A stretch of 6,418 bases of DNA from Candidatus Saccharimonadota bacterium (GTDB lineage Bacteria; Patescibacteriota; Saccharimonadia; Saccharimonadales; Saccharimonadaceae). Made by a program: the position numbers and the translations under genes. Under the pieces are notes generated by a model. That model ran no database searches. It was not told where the DNA came from and was given only the letters and a program-made list of their open reading frames with translations. Numbering within the stretch: the stretch's first letter is position 1; the number at the start of each line of letters is the position of its first letter. The DNA is taken from NCBI GenBank assembly GCA_900556355.1, contig UNSP01000014.1, forward strand, positions 1 to 6,418. Direction: 5' to 3'. Below are positions 1-5,747 of this stretch, piece after piece.

Positions 1-1696
1 TTAGTTTTAATAAGTAAGTAAAAGGTGGAAAGTTGGTTTTTTGCCGCTGAGATATGGTTCTTTGATAAAATTCTGTATAGTTTTGAGACAGTCCGTTTGT
101 GATGGATGGGTGATTTGGCTGATACGACTGGACGACAACTTCTGTTGGTGTGCTTGACCTGCCGACGCGGCCGACGACTTGGGCGAGCAATTGAAATGTT
201 CGTTCGGGCGATGAATAGTCGGGGAGGGAAAGTCCGGTGTCAGCCTGAACGACTCCGACGACTGTTAAATGTGGCAAATCTAATCCTTTGGCGATAACTT
301 GCGTGCCGATAATTATATCTATTTCGCCATTTTTCAGTTCATCGTAACGCTCGTCTACGGTAGCCTTTAAATCGGTGTCTTTATCAAATCGAGCAATTTT
401 TTTGTTCGGGAATAACCTCTGTAATTCGTCTTCAATTCGCTTAGTTCCGATACCTTTATGAATGATGTCAGCGTTTTTACATTCAGGGCAACTAGTAGGA
501 ACTTTGGTTGAAAAACCGCAAATGTGGCATGACAATTTATGACTATCTGCGTGCAGAGTGAGCGGAATAAAACAGCGTGGGCAGCCAGCCTGCCAGCCGC
601 AGTTGTCGCATAATGTGATTGATGCTGTGCCGCGTCGATTGTGAAAAATAAGAACTTGCTCATTTTTTGATAATGCTGTGTTTATAGATTTCAGAAGTGA
701 GTCAGAGAGAAATTGATGTTGAGTAAAATTGTTGCGCTTTGTCATATCGACCAGCGTCACATTGGGGCGAACGGTGTCTGGTCTTGCTGGTTTTGTCATT
801 GTAATGATTGGCGTGTTTGATTTTTTTGCAACGTAATAGTCGGCAACTGCTGGAGTGGCGCTACCTAGAATTAGCTTGCCGCGATGTTGATTCGTAAGAA
901 CTGAGGCGACGCGAAGGGCTGAATATCGAGGGGATTGCTCCTGCTTGAAACTTGGTTCGTGACACTCATCAATCACCACAAGTCCGAGCTGTTGCACGGG
1001 CATGAAAAGAGCAGACCGCGGGCCGATGATTACTACTGGATCGTTTGAACTGATAACTCTTTTCCAGATTGCATATCGTTGAGCTTCGGTTTGTTTGGAA
1101 TGGGTGACTATGACATTTGGTAGATGAGCGGAAAACTCAGCAACCAGTTGCGAGGTTAGGGCGATTTCGGGGACTAAAATTATTGATGATCGCTCTTCTT
1201 TTAAGGTTTGTTTTGCGGATTCTATATACACTAGGGTTTTTCCTGAGCCAGTTACGCCGTGTAAAAGTGCCGTTCCAGAATGGAGATTTTCGATGGCCTG
1301 GAGGGCTGATTTTTGCTCATCTGTGAATACATTTTTTGTTCGATTTTCTGCTGGATTAACTGGGGTGGACTGGTTAATTGAGCGACGTTTTTTGGATAAT
1401 CCGCTGGGTAAAATTGCTTGCCAGACGGTCGCTTGGTGTGTAGCGTAATATTTACTCATCCATATGGCGGTTTGAACGAGTTCAATTGGCAAGGGATATT
1501 CTTCAATGATTTTACTAATTGGCTTGACTTCAAAATCTGGTTGGCGAACTTCTTGTAGAACTACACCAATAGCATTGATTTTGCCAATTTCTATAGCAAC
1601 AATCATTCCAGTTGGCAGTCTTTCCTCTGAAGAATACGTAAACGAACTTGCGTCGGCGCGGACGATTCTTGTTGGCGAAACCAAATAGTAATGCAT
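1..1696 (-). CDS. priA: Primosomal protein N' (PriA), replication-restart helicase, 3' end cut by window edge
   Basis: PriA is a superfamily 2 3'-5' DNA helicase that recognises stalled forks and D-loops and reloads the replicative helicase. The frame is open for 565 codons from the ATG at 1694-1696 to the window edge, with no stop. Residues 1-100 match the 3'-end-binding domain. The helicase begins near residue 123: Walker A GVTGSGKT (147-154), motif II DECH (243-246, usually DEEH) followed by EPSFKQ and PRY, GSATP (278-282), a zinc module with eight Cys (363, 366, 372, 375, 390, 393, 403, 406), IGTQVIAKGLD (463-473), LPDY..PERTFQLL, and motif VI QVVGRVGR (506-513, usually QVAGRAGR). The PPFTYLLKL segment at 557-565 lies near the start of the C-terminal domain, so perhaps 90-150 residues are missing. 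Walker A lies about 75 residues earlier than in E. coli PriA, as if the winged-helix domain were absent. There is no Shine-Dalgarno; a -10 box sits 6 nt before the ATG. Identity is very secure. Confidence 0.96.
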   Translation of the reverse strand, partial: MHYYLVSPTRIVRADASSFTYSSEERLPTGMIVAIEIGKINAIGVVLQEVRQPDFEVKPISKIIEEYPLPIELVQTAIWMSKYYATHQATVWQAILPSGLSKKRRSINQSTPVNPAENRTKNVFTDEQKSALQAIENLHSGTALLHGVTGSGKTLVYIESAKQTLKEERSSIILVPEIALTSQLVAEFSAHLPNVIVTHSKQTEAQRYAIWKRVISSNDPVVIIGPRSALFMPVQQLGLVVIDECHEPSFKQEQSPRYSALRVASVLTNQHRGKLILGSATPAVADYYVAKKSNTPIITMTKPARPDTVRPNVTLVDMTKRNNFTQHQFLSDSLLKSINTALSKNEQVLIFHNRRGTASITLCDNCGWQAGCPRCFIPLTLHADSHKLSCHICGFSTKVPTSCPECKNADIIHKGIGTKRIEDELQRLFPNKKIARFDKDTDLKATVDERYDELKNGEIDIIIGTQVIAKGLDLPHLTVVGVVQADTGLSLPDYSSPERTFQLLAQVVGRVGRSSTPTEVVVQSYQPNHPSITNGLSQNYTEFYQRTISQRQKTNFPPFTYLLKL

Positions 1697-1702
1697 GTTT
1701 AT

Positions 1703-1708
1703 ATTATA
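1703..1708 (-). promoter_or_regulatory. -10 box of priA, predicted leaderless transcript
   Basis: Read on the minus strand this is a perfect TATAAT, followed by six bases (ATAAAC) and then the priA ATG at 1696. Initiation normally occurs about seven bases after the -10, so the transcript would start at or within a base of the ATG and carry no 5' leader. This agrees with the lack of a Shine-Dalgarno. The -35 position (about 1726-1731) reads TTATTT, a weak match, and it overlaps the -10 of the opposite promoter. Confidence 0.7.
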
Positions 1709-1719
1709 TCGCGAAAAAA

Positions 1720-1735
1720 ATGCTAAAATAAGCAT
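1720..1735. repeat. Perfect 5-bp inverted repeat around a -10 box, candidate operator
   Basis: ATGCT (1720-1724), six bases AAAATA, then AGCAT (1731-1735) form a perfect inverted repeat ending just before the start codon at 1736. It encloses the plus-strand -10 and covers the likely -35 position of priA, so a protein bound here could affect both promoters. Five-base arms are short and could arise by chance in AT-rich DNA. Confidence 0.35.
1722..1729 (+). promoter_or_regulatory. Extended -10 promoter of the PRTase-like gene, predicted leaderless
   Basis: The sequence TGCTAAAAT is an extended -10 (TG, one base, TAAAAT at 1724-1729). Six bases then precede the ATG at 1736, so initiation would fall on the start codon. 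The -35 region is AT-rich with no good match, which extended -10 promoters tolerate. No Shine-Dalgarno precedes the gene. The arrangement mirrors the priA promoter on the other strand. Confidence 0.65.
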
Positions 1736-2395
1736 ATGTATTTTGAGAGTCGTTCGCAGGCTGGGGCAATTCTGGCTGATCAAGTACTGGAAAAGTATCG
1801 CTATGAAAACTGCGCAGTGGTTGCAATTGGCGAAGGTGGCGTGCTGATTGGTGAGCAAATTGCAGTGAAGCTTCACTGTGTCCTCATGATGTTGCTTAGC
1901 GAAGGGATTGAGATTCCTGGGGAAAGTTTAAGCATCGGAGCGATGTCGCAGTCTGGGCAATTTACGTATAATAGTCAATTTTCTGACGGTGAAATTAATG
2001 AATATACTAGTGAATTTCACGGTTATCTGGAAGAAAAAAAGCGTGAGACTCATCAGAAAATGAATAGGCTTTTGGGCGATGGTGGAATAATCGATAAGGA
2101 TATGCTGAAGGATCGGGTGGTGATTTTAGCGAGTGATGGCTTTGGCGATGATTTGTCGGTTTTGGACGTGGCTTTGAGTTTTCTGAAGTCTGTTCGGATT
2201 GAGAAATTGGTGATTGCGGTGCCGTTTTGTGGCGTGGCGGCGGTGGATAAATTGCACATGACGGTTGATGAAATGCATATCTTGGACGTGAAGGAGAATT
2301 TTATGGGATTAAATCATTATTATGAGGATAATATATTGCCGTCCAAAGAGGAAACTATAGCGAAAATTAATCAGGTTATTTTGAATTGGAAATAA
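1736..2395 (+). CDS. Phosphoribosyltransferase-fold protein with degenerate PRPP loop
   Basis: The 219-residue protein follows the layout of stand-alone type I phosphoribosyltransferase-family proteins. It has an N-terminal FESRSQAGAILA (3-14; family form F.DR..AG..LA), a GEGGVLIGEQIA stretch (32-43; family PRGGV..A.EIA), a central helical insert (about 85-120) rich in Glu and Lys, the core strand VVILASDG (128-135), a second strand LVIAVPFCG (158-166) and a C-terminal NHYYEDN (193-199). The PRPP-binding loop, normally [VI]LVDDGIATGAT, reads LASDGFGDDLS: the first acidic residue is Ser and the Thr-Gly-Ala-Thr part is lost. PRPP transfer is therefore doubtful, and a binding or regulatory role is possible. 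No signal peptide or membrane segment is seen. The gene is alone in its unit, divergent from priA. The start is fixed by the -10 exactly 6 nt upstream. Substrate unknown; fold assignment fairly secure. Confidence 0.8.
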   Translation: MYFESRSQAGAILADQVLEKYRYENCAVVAIGEGGVLIGEQIAVKLHCVLMMLLSEGIEIPGESLSIGAMSQSGQFTYNSQFSDGEINEYTSEFHGYLEEKKRETHQKMNRLLGDGGIIDKDMLKDRVVILASDGFGDDLSVLDVALSFLKSVRIEKLVIAVPFCGVAAVDKLHMTVDEMHILDVKENFMGLNHYYEDNILPSKEETIAKINQVILNWK

Positions 2396-2400
2396 AAAAC

Positions 2401-2430
2401 TTGTCGGGTGTTGTAAAATTGTGATAAACT
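2401..2430 (+). promoter_or_regulatory. Promoter of the winged-helix-recJ unit
   Basis: TTGTCG (2401-2406) and TAAACT (2425-2430) are separated by 18 bases, and the -10 is extended by TG at 2422-2423. Initiation near 2437 would leave a leader of about 23 nt carrying a Shine-Dalgarno. An 8-bp palindrome TTAATTAA (2431-2438) covers the expected start of transcription and could be an operator. Moderate support from consensus match only. Confidence 0.5.
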
Positions 2431-2450
2431 TTAATTAAGAAAGATGCGTT

Positions 2451-2457
2451 AGGGAGG
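2451..2457 (+). promoter_or_regulatory. Strong Shine-Dalgarno with unusually short spacing
   Basis: AGGGAGG lies only two bases before the ATG at 2460, where five to nine is usual. The protein's first residues (LDVFITS) fit the family start and there is no in-frame ATG shortly downstream, so this start is kept. The tight spacing may lower initiation, which would suit a regulator. Confidence 0.55.
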
Positions 2458-2459
2458 TT

Positions 2460-2762
2460 ATGTTAGACGTTTTTATTACATCTAGGGTGCGGCGAAAAAT
2501 TGTAGTAGTATACGCTAAGTATCCTGATTTTCACACACATGTTCGCGGATTAGCAAAGCTAATTAAGGAAGATCCTGGAAATATTCAACGAGAATTGAAG
2601 CGACTAGAAAAGGTTGGATTTTTGCAGAGTGAAAAGCAGGGTAACTCACGTACGTATTTCACTAATAAACAATTCCCAATTTTTAAGGAATTGCAAAGTA
2701 TGGTGATTAAATCTCAGCAATATTCAGCGCGATCAAAGCGCGGCATGGCTGATAAAGACTAA
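2460..2762 (+). CDS. Small winged-helix DNA-binding protein, likely transcription regulator
   Basis: This 100-residue basic protein has the ArsR/MarR-like winged-helix pattern. LDVFITSRVRRKIVVVY (2-18) forms the first helix, VRGLAKLIKEDPGNIQRELKRLEKVGFL (28-55, shown here only as a region) is the helix-turn-helix with the recognition helix around 40-50, and QSEKQGNSRTYFTN (56-69) is the wing. A closing helix around 73-86 may serve dimerisation, and the last 14 residues are polar and basic. Proteins with the LD.FITS start followed by this layout are common in Patescibacteria, from general family knowledge. No metal-binding Cys/His cluster is visible. It overlaps recJ by one base (TAATG at 2760-2764), so the two are translationally coupled, and autoregulation of the recJ unit is a reasonable inference. 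Its target is unknown. Confidence 0.8.
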   Translation: MLDVFITSRVRRKIVVVYAKYPDFHTHVRGLAKLIKEDPGNIQRELKRLEKVGFLQSEKQGNSRTYFTNKQFPIFKELQSMVIKSQQYSARSKRGMADKD

Positions 2763-4390
2763 TGGCATTATTTGAGAAAATTTTAGCGGCTCGAGGCTTG
2801 ACTACGCGTGCGGCGCGTGAGGAATTTTTGCATCCGAATTACGCGTCAGCAAAGCATGATCCGTTTTTATTGCCAGATATGAAAAAAGCGGTGGACCGCT
2901 TGAAAAAGGCGCACACTGAGGGTGAGAAAATTGTTATTTACGGCGATTACGATATTGACGGGCTGAGTGCAACGGCGATTTTGCTGGATGCGTTTGGTAA
3001 GTTTGGATTTAAGGACGTTGGCGCATTTATTCCGAATCGGTTTGTTGAGGGTTACGGAATGACGATGGGCGCTGTTGATAAGGTGCGAAATATGGGTGCG
3101 GATTTAATTGTCACGGTTGATACGGGAAGTTTATGCCACGCGGAAATTGAATATGCGTCGAGTTTGGGGATTGATACGGTGGTGACTGATCACCATAATG
3201 TTGCCGAGACTCCACCGCCGAGTGTTGCCGCGGTTAATCCTAAGTTTCCTGGTCATAAATATCCTTTCCGCGATTTGTGCGGTGCGGGTGTGGCGTTTAA
3301 ATTGATTCAGGCTTTGCAAGCTGAACTGGACGGGTTGCCAGATGGTTACGAGAAGTGGCTATTGGATCTGGTGGCACTGGGGACGGTTTGTGACATAGTT
3401 ACGCTGGCGGATGAAAATAGGGCGAATGTCTATTGGGGTTTGGAGGTTTTGAAAAAGCAGAGGCGTCCTGGTTTGAAGGCATTGATGTCAGTGGCGAGAA
3501 TTGAGCCGGAGAAGGTTAATGCTAGGCATTTGGGATTTGGTCTGGGTCCACGAATGAACGCGGCGGGTAGGCTGGAGACGGCGCAATATGCTCTGGATAT
3601 GCTGACGGCGAGTGATGGACTGGAGGCGTTGGAGGCTAGCGAAAAACTAGAAGAATTGAATATTAAGCGTCGCAGTATTCAGGATGAGATTTTTGACGAA
3701 GCTTGCCAGCAGGCGGACAATATGACTGATGATCGAGTTTTGGTGGTGAATAGCGGCAATTGGAATCACGGGGTTATCGGCATTGTGGCGTCGAAATTGG
3801 TTGAGAAATATAAGAAGCCAGTTTTTATAATTGGCGAGCGTGGCGATGAGGCTACGGGTTCGGCGCGAAGTTTTGGTGATTTTTCCGCGGCTGACGCGGT
3901 TCGTGCAGCTGACGACATCATTATTAAAGGCGGCGGTCACGGAGCAGCGGCGGGCGTGACGTTGGCGACTGAGAGAATTGACGATTTTAGGCGACGAGTG
4001 AATGAGTTTTACGATTCGCTGCAATTAAAAAATCAGGAATTGTATTTGTTGCCGAGAGCTGATGTTGAGGTTGACGATTTTTCGGAAATTAATGAGGAGC
4101 TGATTGATAATTTGGCAAAGATGGAACCGTTTGGCAATGGTAACGCGGAGCCTATATTGAAAATAACTGAAGCGACGGTTTTAAATGTAAGGAGAATGGG
4201 TGTGGATGGGCAACATGTGAAATTGACCTTGCGTGATAAGAATGACGTTGCGCTGCAGATGCTGGCTTTTAATGCGCCAGAAGAATTTTTCCGTGAAGTG
4301 GGCGACGAAGTGTCTGTCTGGTTCCAGCCAACCATAAATGAGTGGCAGGGAATGAAGTCGGTTGAAGGGCGATTATTACATTTGGCTTAG
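2762..4390 (+). CDS. recJ: Single-stranded-DNA-specific exonuclease RecJ
   Basis: RecJ degrades single-stranded DNA 5' to 3' in recombination, mismatch and base-excision repair and at stalled forks, using two metal ions held by DHH-family motifs. All are present in 542 residues: motif I GDYDIDG (61-67), motif II VTVDTG (117-122), motif III TDHHN (142-146), motif IV GTVCDIVTL (207-215), and GFGLGPRMNAAGR (258-270). The DHHA1 domain has NHGVIGIVASKL (335-346), GSARS (366-370) and GGGHGAAAG (390-398). The C-terminal OB-like domain runs from about 437 (MEPFGNGN at 454-461) to the end. Length is slightly below the 550-580 typical of the family, mainly from a short N-terminus. The ATG at 2762 overlaps the regulator's TAA; no Shine-Dalgarno is visible, so translation probably depends on ribosomes finishing the upstream gene. 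Very secure. Confidence 0.97.
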   Translation: MALFEKILAARGLTTRAAREEFLHPNYASAKHDPFLLPDMKKAVDRLKKAHTEGEKIVIYGDYDIDGLSATAILLDAFGKFGFKDVGAFIPNRFVEGYGMTMGAVDKVRNMGADLIVTVDTGSLCHAEIEYASSLGIDTVVTDHHNVAETPPPSVAAVNPKFPGHKYPFRDLCGAGVAFKLIQALQAELDGLPDGYEKWLLDLVALGTVCDIVTLADENRANVYWGLEVLKKQRRPGLKALMSVARIEPEKVNARHLGFGLGPRMNAAGRLETAQYALDMLTASDGLEALEASEKLEELNIKRRSIQDEIFDEACQQADNMTDDRVLVVNSGNWNHGVIGIVASKLVEKYKKPVFIIGERGDEATGSARSFGDFSAADAVRAADDIIIKGGGHGAAAGVTLATERIDDFRRRVNEFYDSLQLKNQELYLLPRADVEVDDFSEINEELIDNLAKMEPFGNGNAEPILKITEATVLNVRRMGVDGQHVKLTLRDKNDVALQMLAFNAPEEFFREVGDEVSVWFQPTINEWQGMKSVEGRLLHLA

Positions 4391-4425
4391 ACGTAATAGT
4401 TGCATTACTTGTAGAGTAGATGTAT

Positions 4426-4434
4426 TGTTATAGT
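4426..4434 (+). promoter_or_regulatory. Extended -10 promoter before the orphan gene
   Basis: TGTTATAGT gives an extended -10 (TATAGT at 4429-4434) about 40 bases after the recJ stop, with no clear -35 at the correct distance. Initiation near 4441 would give a leader of about 40 nt with a Shine-Dalgarno. A small inverted repeat (GTAAT 4393-4397, ATTAC 4404-4408) lies just upstream. Confidence 0.45.
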
Positions 4435-4466
4435 GTATTAATATTTTTGGGTGGGAGAATTTTTTG

Positions 4467-4471
4467 GGAGG
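4467..4471 (+). promoter_or_regulatory. Shine-Dalgarno that sets the start of the orphan gene
   Basis: GGAGG (within TGGGAGGT) is ten bases before the ATG at 4482. A start at the TTG at 4464 would place this ribosome-binding site inside the coding region, so the ATG at 4482 is preferred. A TTG at 4473 is too close to the site to use it. Confidence 0.6.
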
Positions 4472-4481
4472 TTTGGTATAT

Positions 4482-5021
4482 ATGGAGTTTTCTAATAGCG
4501 GCAGAGGGGAAATTATATATCAGAAAGATACACATACTAGCCTGGGGAGGGTAGCGCTAAAGTTACTGACTAATTATCACGAAGATACACGCTCGGAGCT
4601 GCCTGGCAAAGCCTTAGCGGATCTTAAAGAAGAGCATGATGACGTAGCGGGTAAACATAAGGAATTCGCTGAACATTTGAATGAAGCTTCTAGCTTGAGT
4701 TCTTTAGTAGCAGCTGCTGGTCACTTAATTTCCCTAAAGGACGTAATGTATGAGATAAATAATGGCGTTCAATTGTCTTTATCCAGTGATGCGAATGGAG
4801 AAGTTCCTGGCGATTCGGCTTTGCCAGAAAATATTCCTTGTGACCTTGCCAAAGTTAAAATTTCTGAAAATGATGGTGGTACGTATCCTGCCAAGATCCC
4901 TGTTACAGAACACAGATTTGACTGTAATAGGCATATACGGGCTGATGTGACCACTTATACTATTACGTTTACTCCTGATGGTGAGGTATTAAATCTCACG
5001 TCAAAGAAGGTGAAGGGATAA
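4482..5021 (+). CDS. Hypothetical protein, 179 residues, no recognised family
   Basis: I do not recognise this protein. From the ATG at 4482 it has 179 residues. Roughly 18-100 looks helical and charged (for example DLKEEHDDVAGKHKEFAEHL, 47-66), with a small Ala/Ser/Leu-rich stretch SSLSSLVAAAGHLISL (70-85). A Pro/Gly-rich linker (about 102-119) leads to a C-terminal part with alternating strand-like segments ending in TTYTITFTPDGEVLNLTSKK (157-176). Only two Cys (120, 148) occur. There is no signal peptide, clear membrane helix, P-loop or catalytic motif. Codon use differs by eye from neighbours: four of its six Arg codons are AGA/AGG, and CCT dominates for Pro. It has its own promoter-like sequence and ribosome-binding site, so it is probably a real, separately controlled gene, perhaps lineage-specific or acquired. 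Confidence 0.65.
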   Translation: MEFSNSGRGEIIYQKDTHTSLGRVALKLLTNYHEDTRSELPGKALADLKEEHDDVAGKHKEFAEHLNEASSLSSLVAAAGHLISLKDVMYEINNGVQLSLSSDANGEVPGDSALPENIPCDLAKVKISENDGGTYPAKIPVTEHRFDCNRHIRADVTTYTITFTPDGEVLNLTSKKVKG

Positions 5022-5026
5022 TCTAG

Positions 5027-5055
5027 TTGGCAAATACTTTCTTATCTGTTATAAT
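5027..5055 (+). promoter_or_regulatory. Strong promoter of the rpsU-yqeY-adk-map cluster
   Basis: TTGGCA (5027-5032), a 17-base spacer, and a perfect TATAAT (5050-5055) extended by TG (5047-5048) make this the best promoter in the window, fitting a ribosomal protein gene. It begins five bases after the upstream stop codon. Initiation at about 5061-5063 would leave only two to four bases before the rpsU ATG at 5065, so the message is nearly or fully leaderless. Confidence 0.75.
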
Positions 5056-5064
5056 GTTTGCAGT

Positions 5065-5280
5065 ATGGTACAAGTAACACGTAAAGATCAGAAGGAAGCG
5101 AACGAAAATATCATTCGTCGTTTCAACCGCAGGGTTTTGCAAAGCGGTGTTTTGGCTCGCGCTAAGAGCGTTATGCGTTTTGAAAAACCAATTTCAAAGA
5201 CCGAGCGTCGTAAAAAGGCTATTATTCGCCGCGAGCGACGAGCTGAAAAAACGGCAAAAATGCGCCTAGGGGTGCGTTAA
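5065..5280 (+). CDS. rpsU: Small ribosomal subunit protein bS21
   Basis: bS21 is the small, very basic protein of the 30S platform, near the anti-Shine-Dalgarno end of 16S rRNA, and it aids initiation. The 71-residue product has the family pattern: an N-terminal strand VQVTRKD, then ENIIRRFNRRVLQSGVLARA (14-33; family ..ALRRFKR...AGVL.E.R), FEKPISKTERRKKA (39-52; family YEKPT..RKRK) and an Arg/Lys-rich helical tail. Length is typical. No Shine-Dalgarno precedes the ATG; the promoter lies so close that a leaderless message is expected. It overlaps the next gene by one base (TAATG at 5278-5282). rpsU followed by yqeY is a common bacterial gene order. Confidence 0.95.
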   Translation: MVQVTRKDQKEANENIIRRFNRRVLQSGVLARAKSVMRFEKPISKTERRKKAIIRRERRAEKTAKMRLGVR

Positions 5281-5738
5281 TGTCTGCGCTAAAAGAGCGC
5301 ATTACTAGTGAAATGAAAGCCGCTCTATTGAGCGGCGATCGTTTTCGTGGTGATGTTTTGCGTAATCTAAAGGCAGCAATCTTAAACGAAGAAGTTTCTT
5401 TGGGTAAGCGAGAAAACGGCTTGGATGATGCTGAAATTGAAAAAGTCGTTGCTCGAGAAGTGAAAAAGCGCGTCGAAAGTGCGGATTTATATCGAAAGAA
5501 TGACCGTGCGGAGTTGGCGGAACCTGAAGAAAAAGAAGCGGAAATTTTACGAGAATTTTTGCCAGAACAACTTGGCGAGGCGGAAATCTCGAAGATTGTA
5601 GAAGAAGTTATTGCGGGTATGGACGATGTCTCAATTCAGAAAATGGGACAAGTTATTGGCGCGGTAAAAAGTAAGGTCGGCAATGCTGCGGATGGCGCGT
5701 TGGTGGCAAAAATTGTTAAAGAAAAACTTACAAAATAG
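5280..5738 (+). CDS. yqeY: GatB/YqeY domain protein
   Basis: Stand-alone YqeY proteins resemble the C-terminal tRNA-binding domain of GatB in the Asp-tRNA(Asn)/Glu-tRNA(Gln) amidotransferase; their own role is not established. The 152 residues cover the whole family: an N-terminal helical part with RGDVLRNLKAAILNEEVSLG (23-42), then EIEKVVAREVKKRVESADLY (52-71), the hallmark EAEILREFLPEQLGEAEI (86-103), and a C-terminal part with KMGQVIGAVKSKVGNAADGA (121-140) and a closing helix. Size matches the usual 147-152. The ATG shares its A with the rpsU stop, and AGGGG (5268-5272), seven bases upstream, can serve as Shine-Dalgarno. It is cotranscribed with rpsU and the following adenylate-kinase-like gene. 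Confidence 0.93.
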   Translation: MSALKERITSEMKAALLSGDRFRGDVLRNLKAAILNEEVSLGKRENGLDDAEIEKVVAREVKKRVESADLYRKNDRAELAEPEEKEAEILREFLPEQLGEAEISKIVEEVIAGMDDVSIQKMGQVIGAVKSKVGNAADGALVAKIVKEKLTK

Positions 5739-5747
5739 GAGGAAAAA

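Noticed and set aside
367..663. Minus-strand open frame of 98 codons
   Set aside because: It lies in a different frame inside the minus-strand priA coding region, whose frame is unbroken and carries all helicase and zinc motifs.
106..1688. Plus-strand open frames at 106-297, 1117-1326 and 1506-1688
   Set aside because: All are antisense to priA, have no ribosome-binding site or recognisable family, and are explained by the G/T-rich strand.
2396..2459. Riboswitch or terminator between the PRTase-like gene and the winged-helix gene
   Set aside because: The 64 bases are filled by a promoter, a short leader and a Shine-Dalgarno; there is no stable hairpin.
3131..4335. Minus-strand open frames opposite recJ (3131-3319, 3647-4024, 4033-4335)
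   Set aside because: They are antisense to conserved RecJ motifs, with no family likeness.
4393..4408. GTAAT-AGTTGC-ATTAC hairpin after recJ as a terminator
   Set aside because: The stem is only 5 bp, AT-rich, and no T-tract follows. It might be an operator for the next gene but the evidence is slight.
4762..4954. Small frames inside the orphan gene on both strands
   Set aside because: They have no ribosome-binding site or family; the longer frame has a Shine-Dalgarno and promoter.
4981..4999. GTGAG...CTCAC inverted repeat near the end of the orphan gene as a terminator
   Set aside because: It lies inside the coding region, has a 5-bp stem with a 9-base loop, and no T-tract follows.
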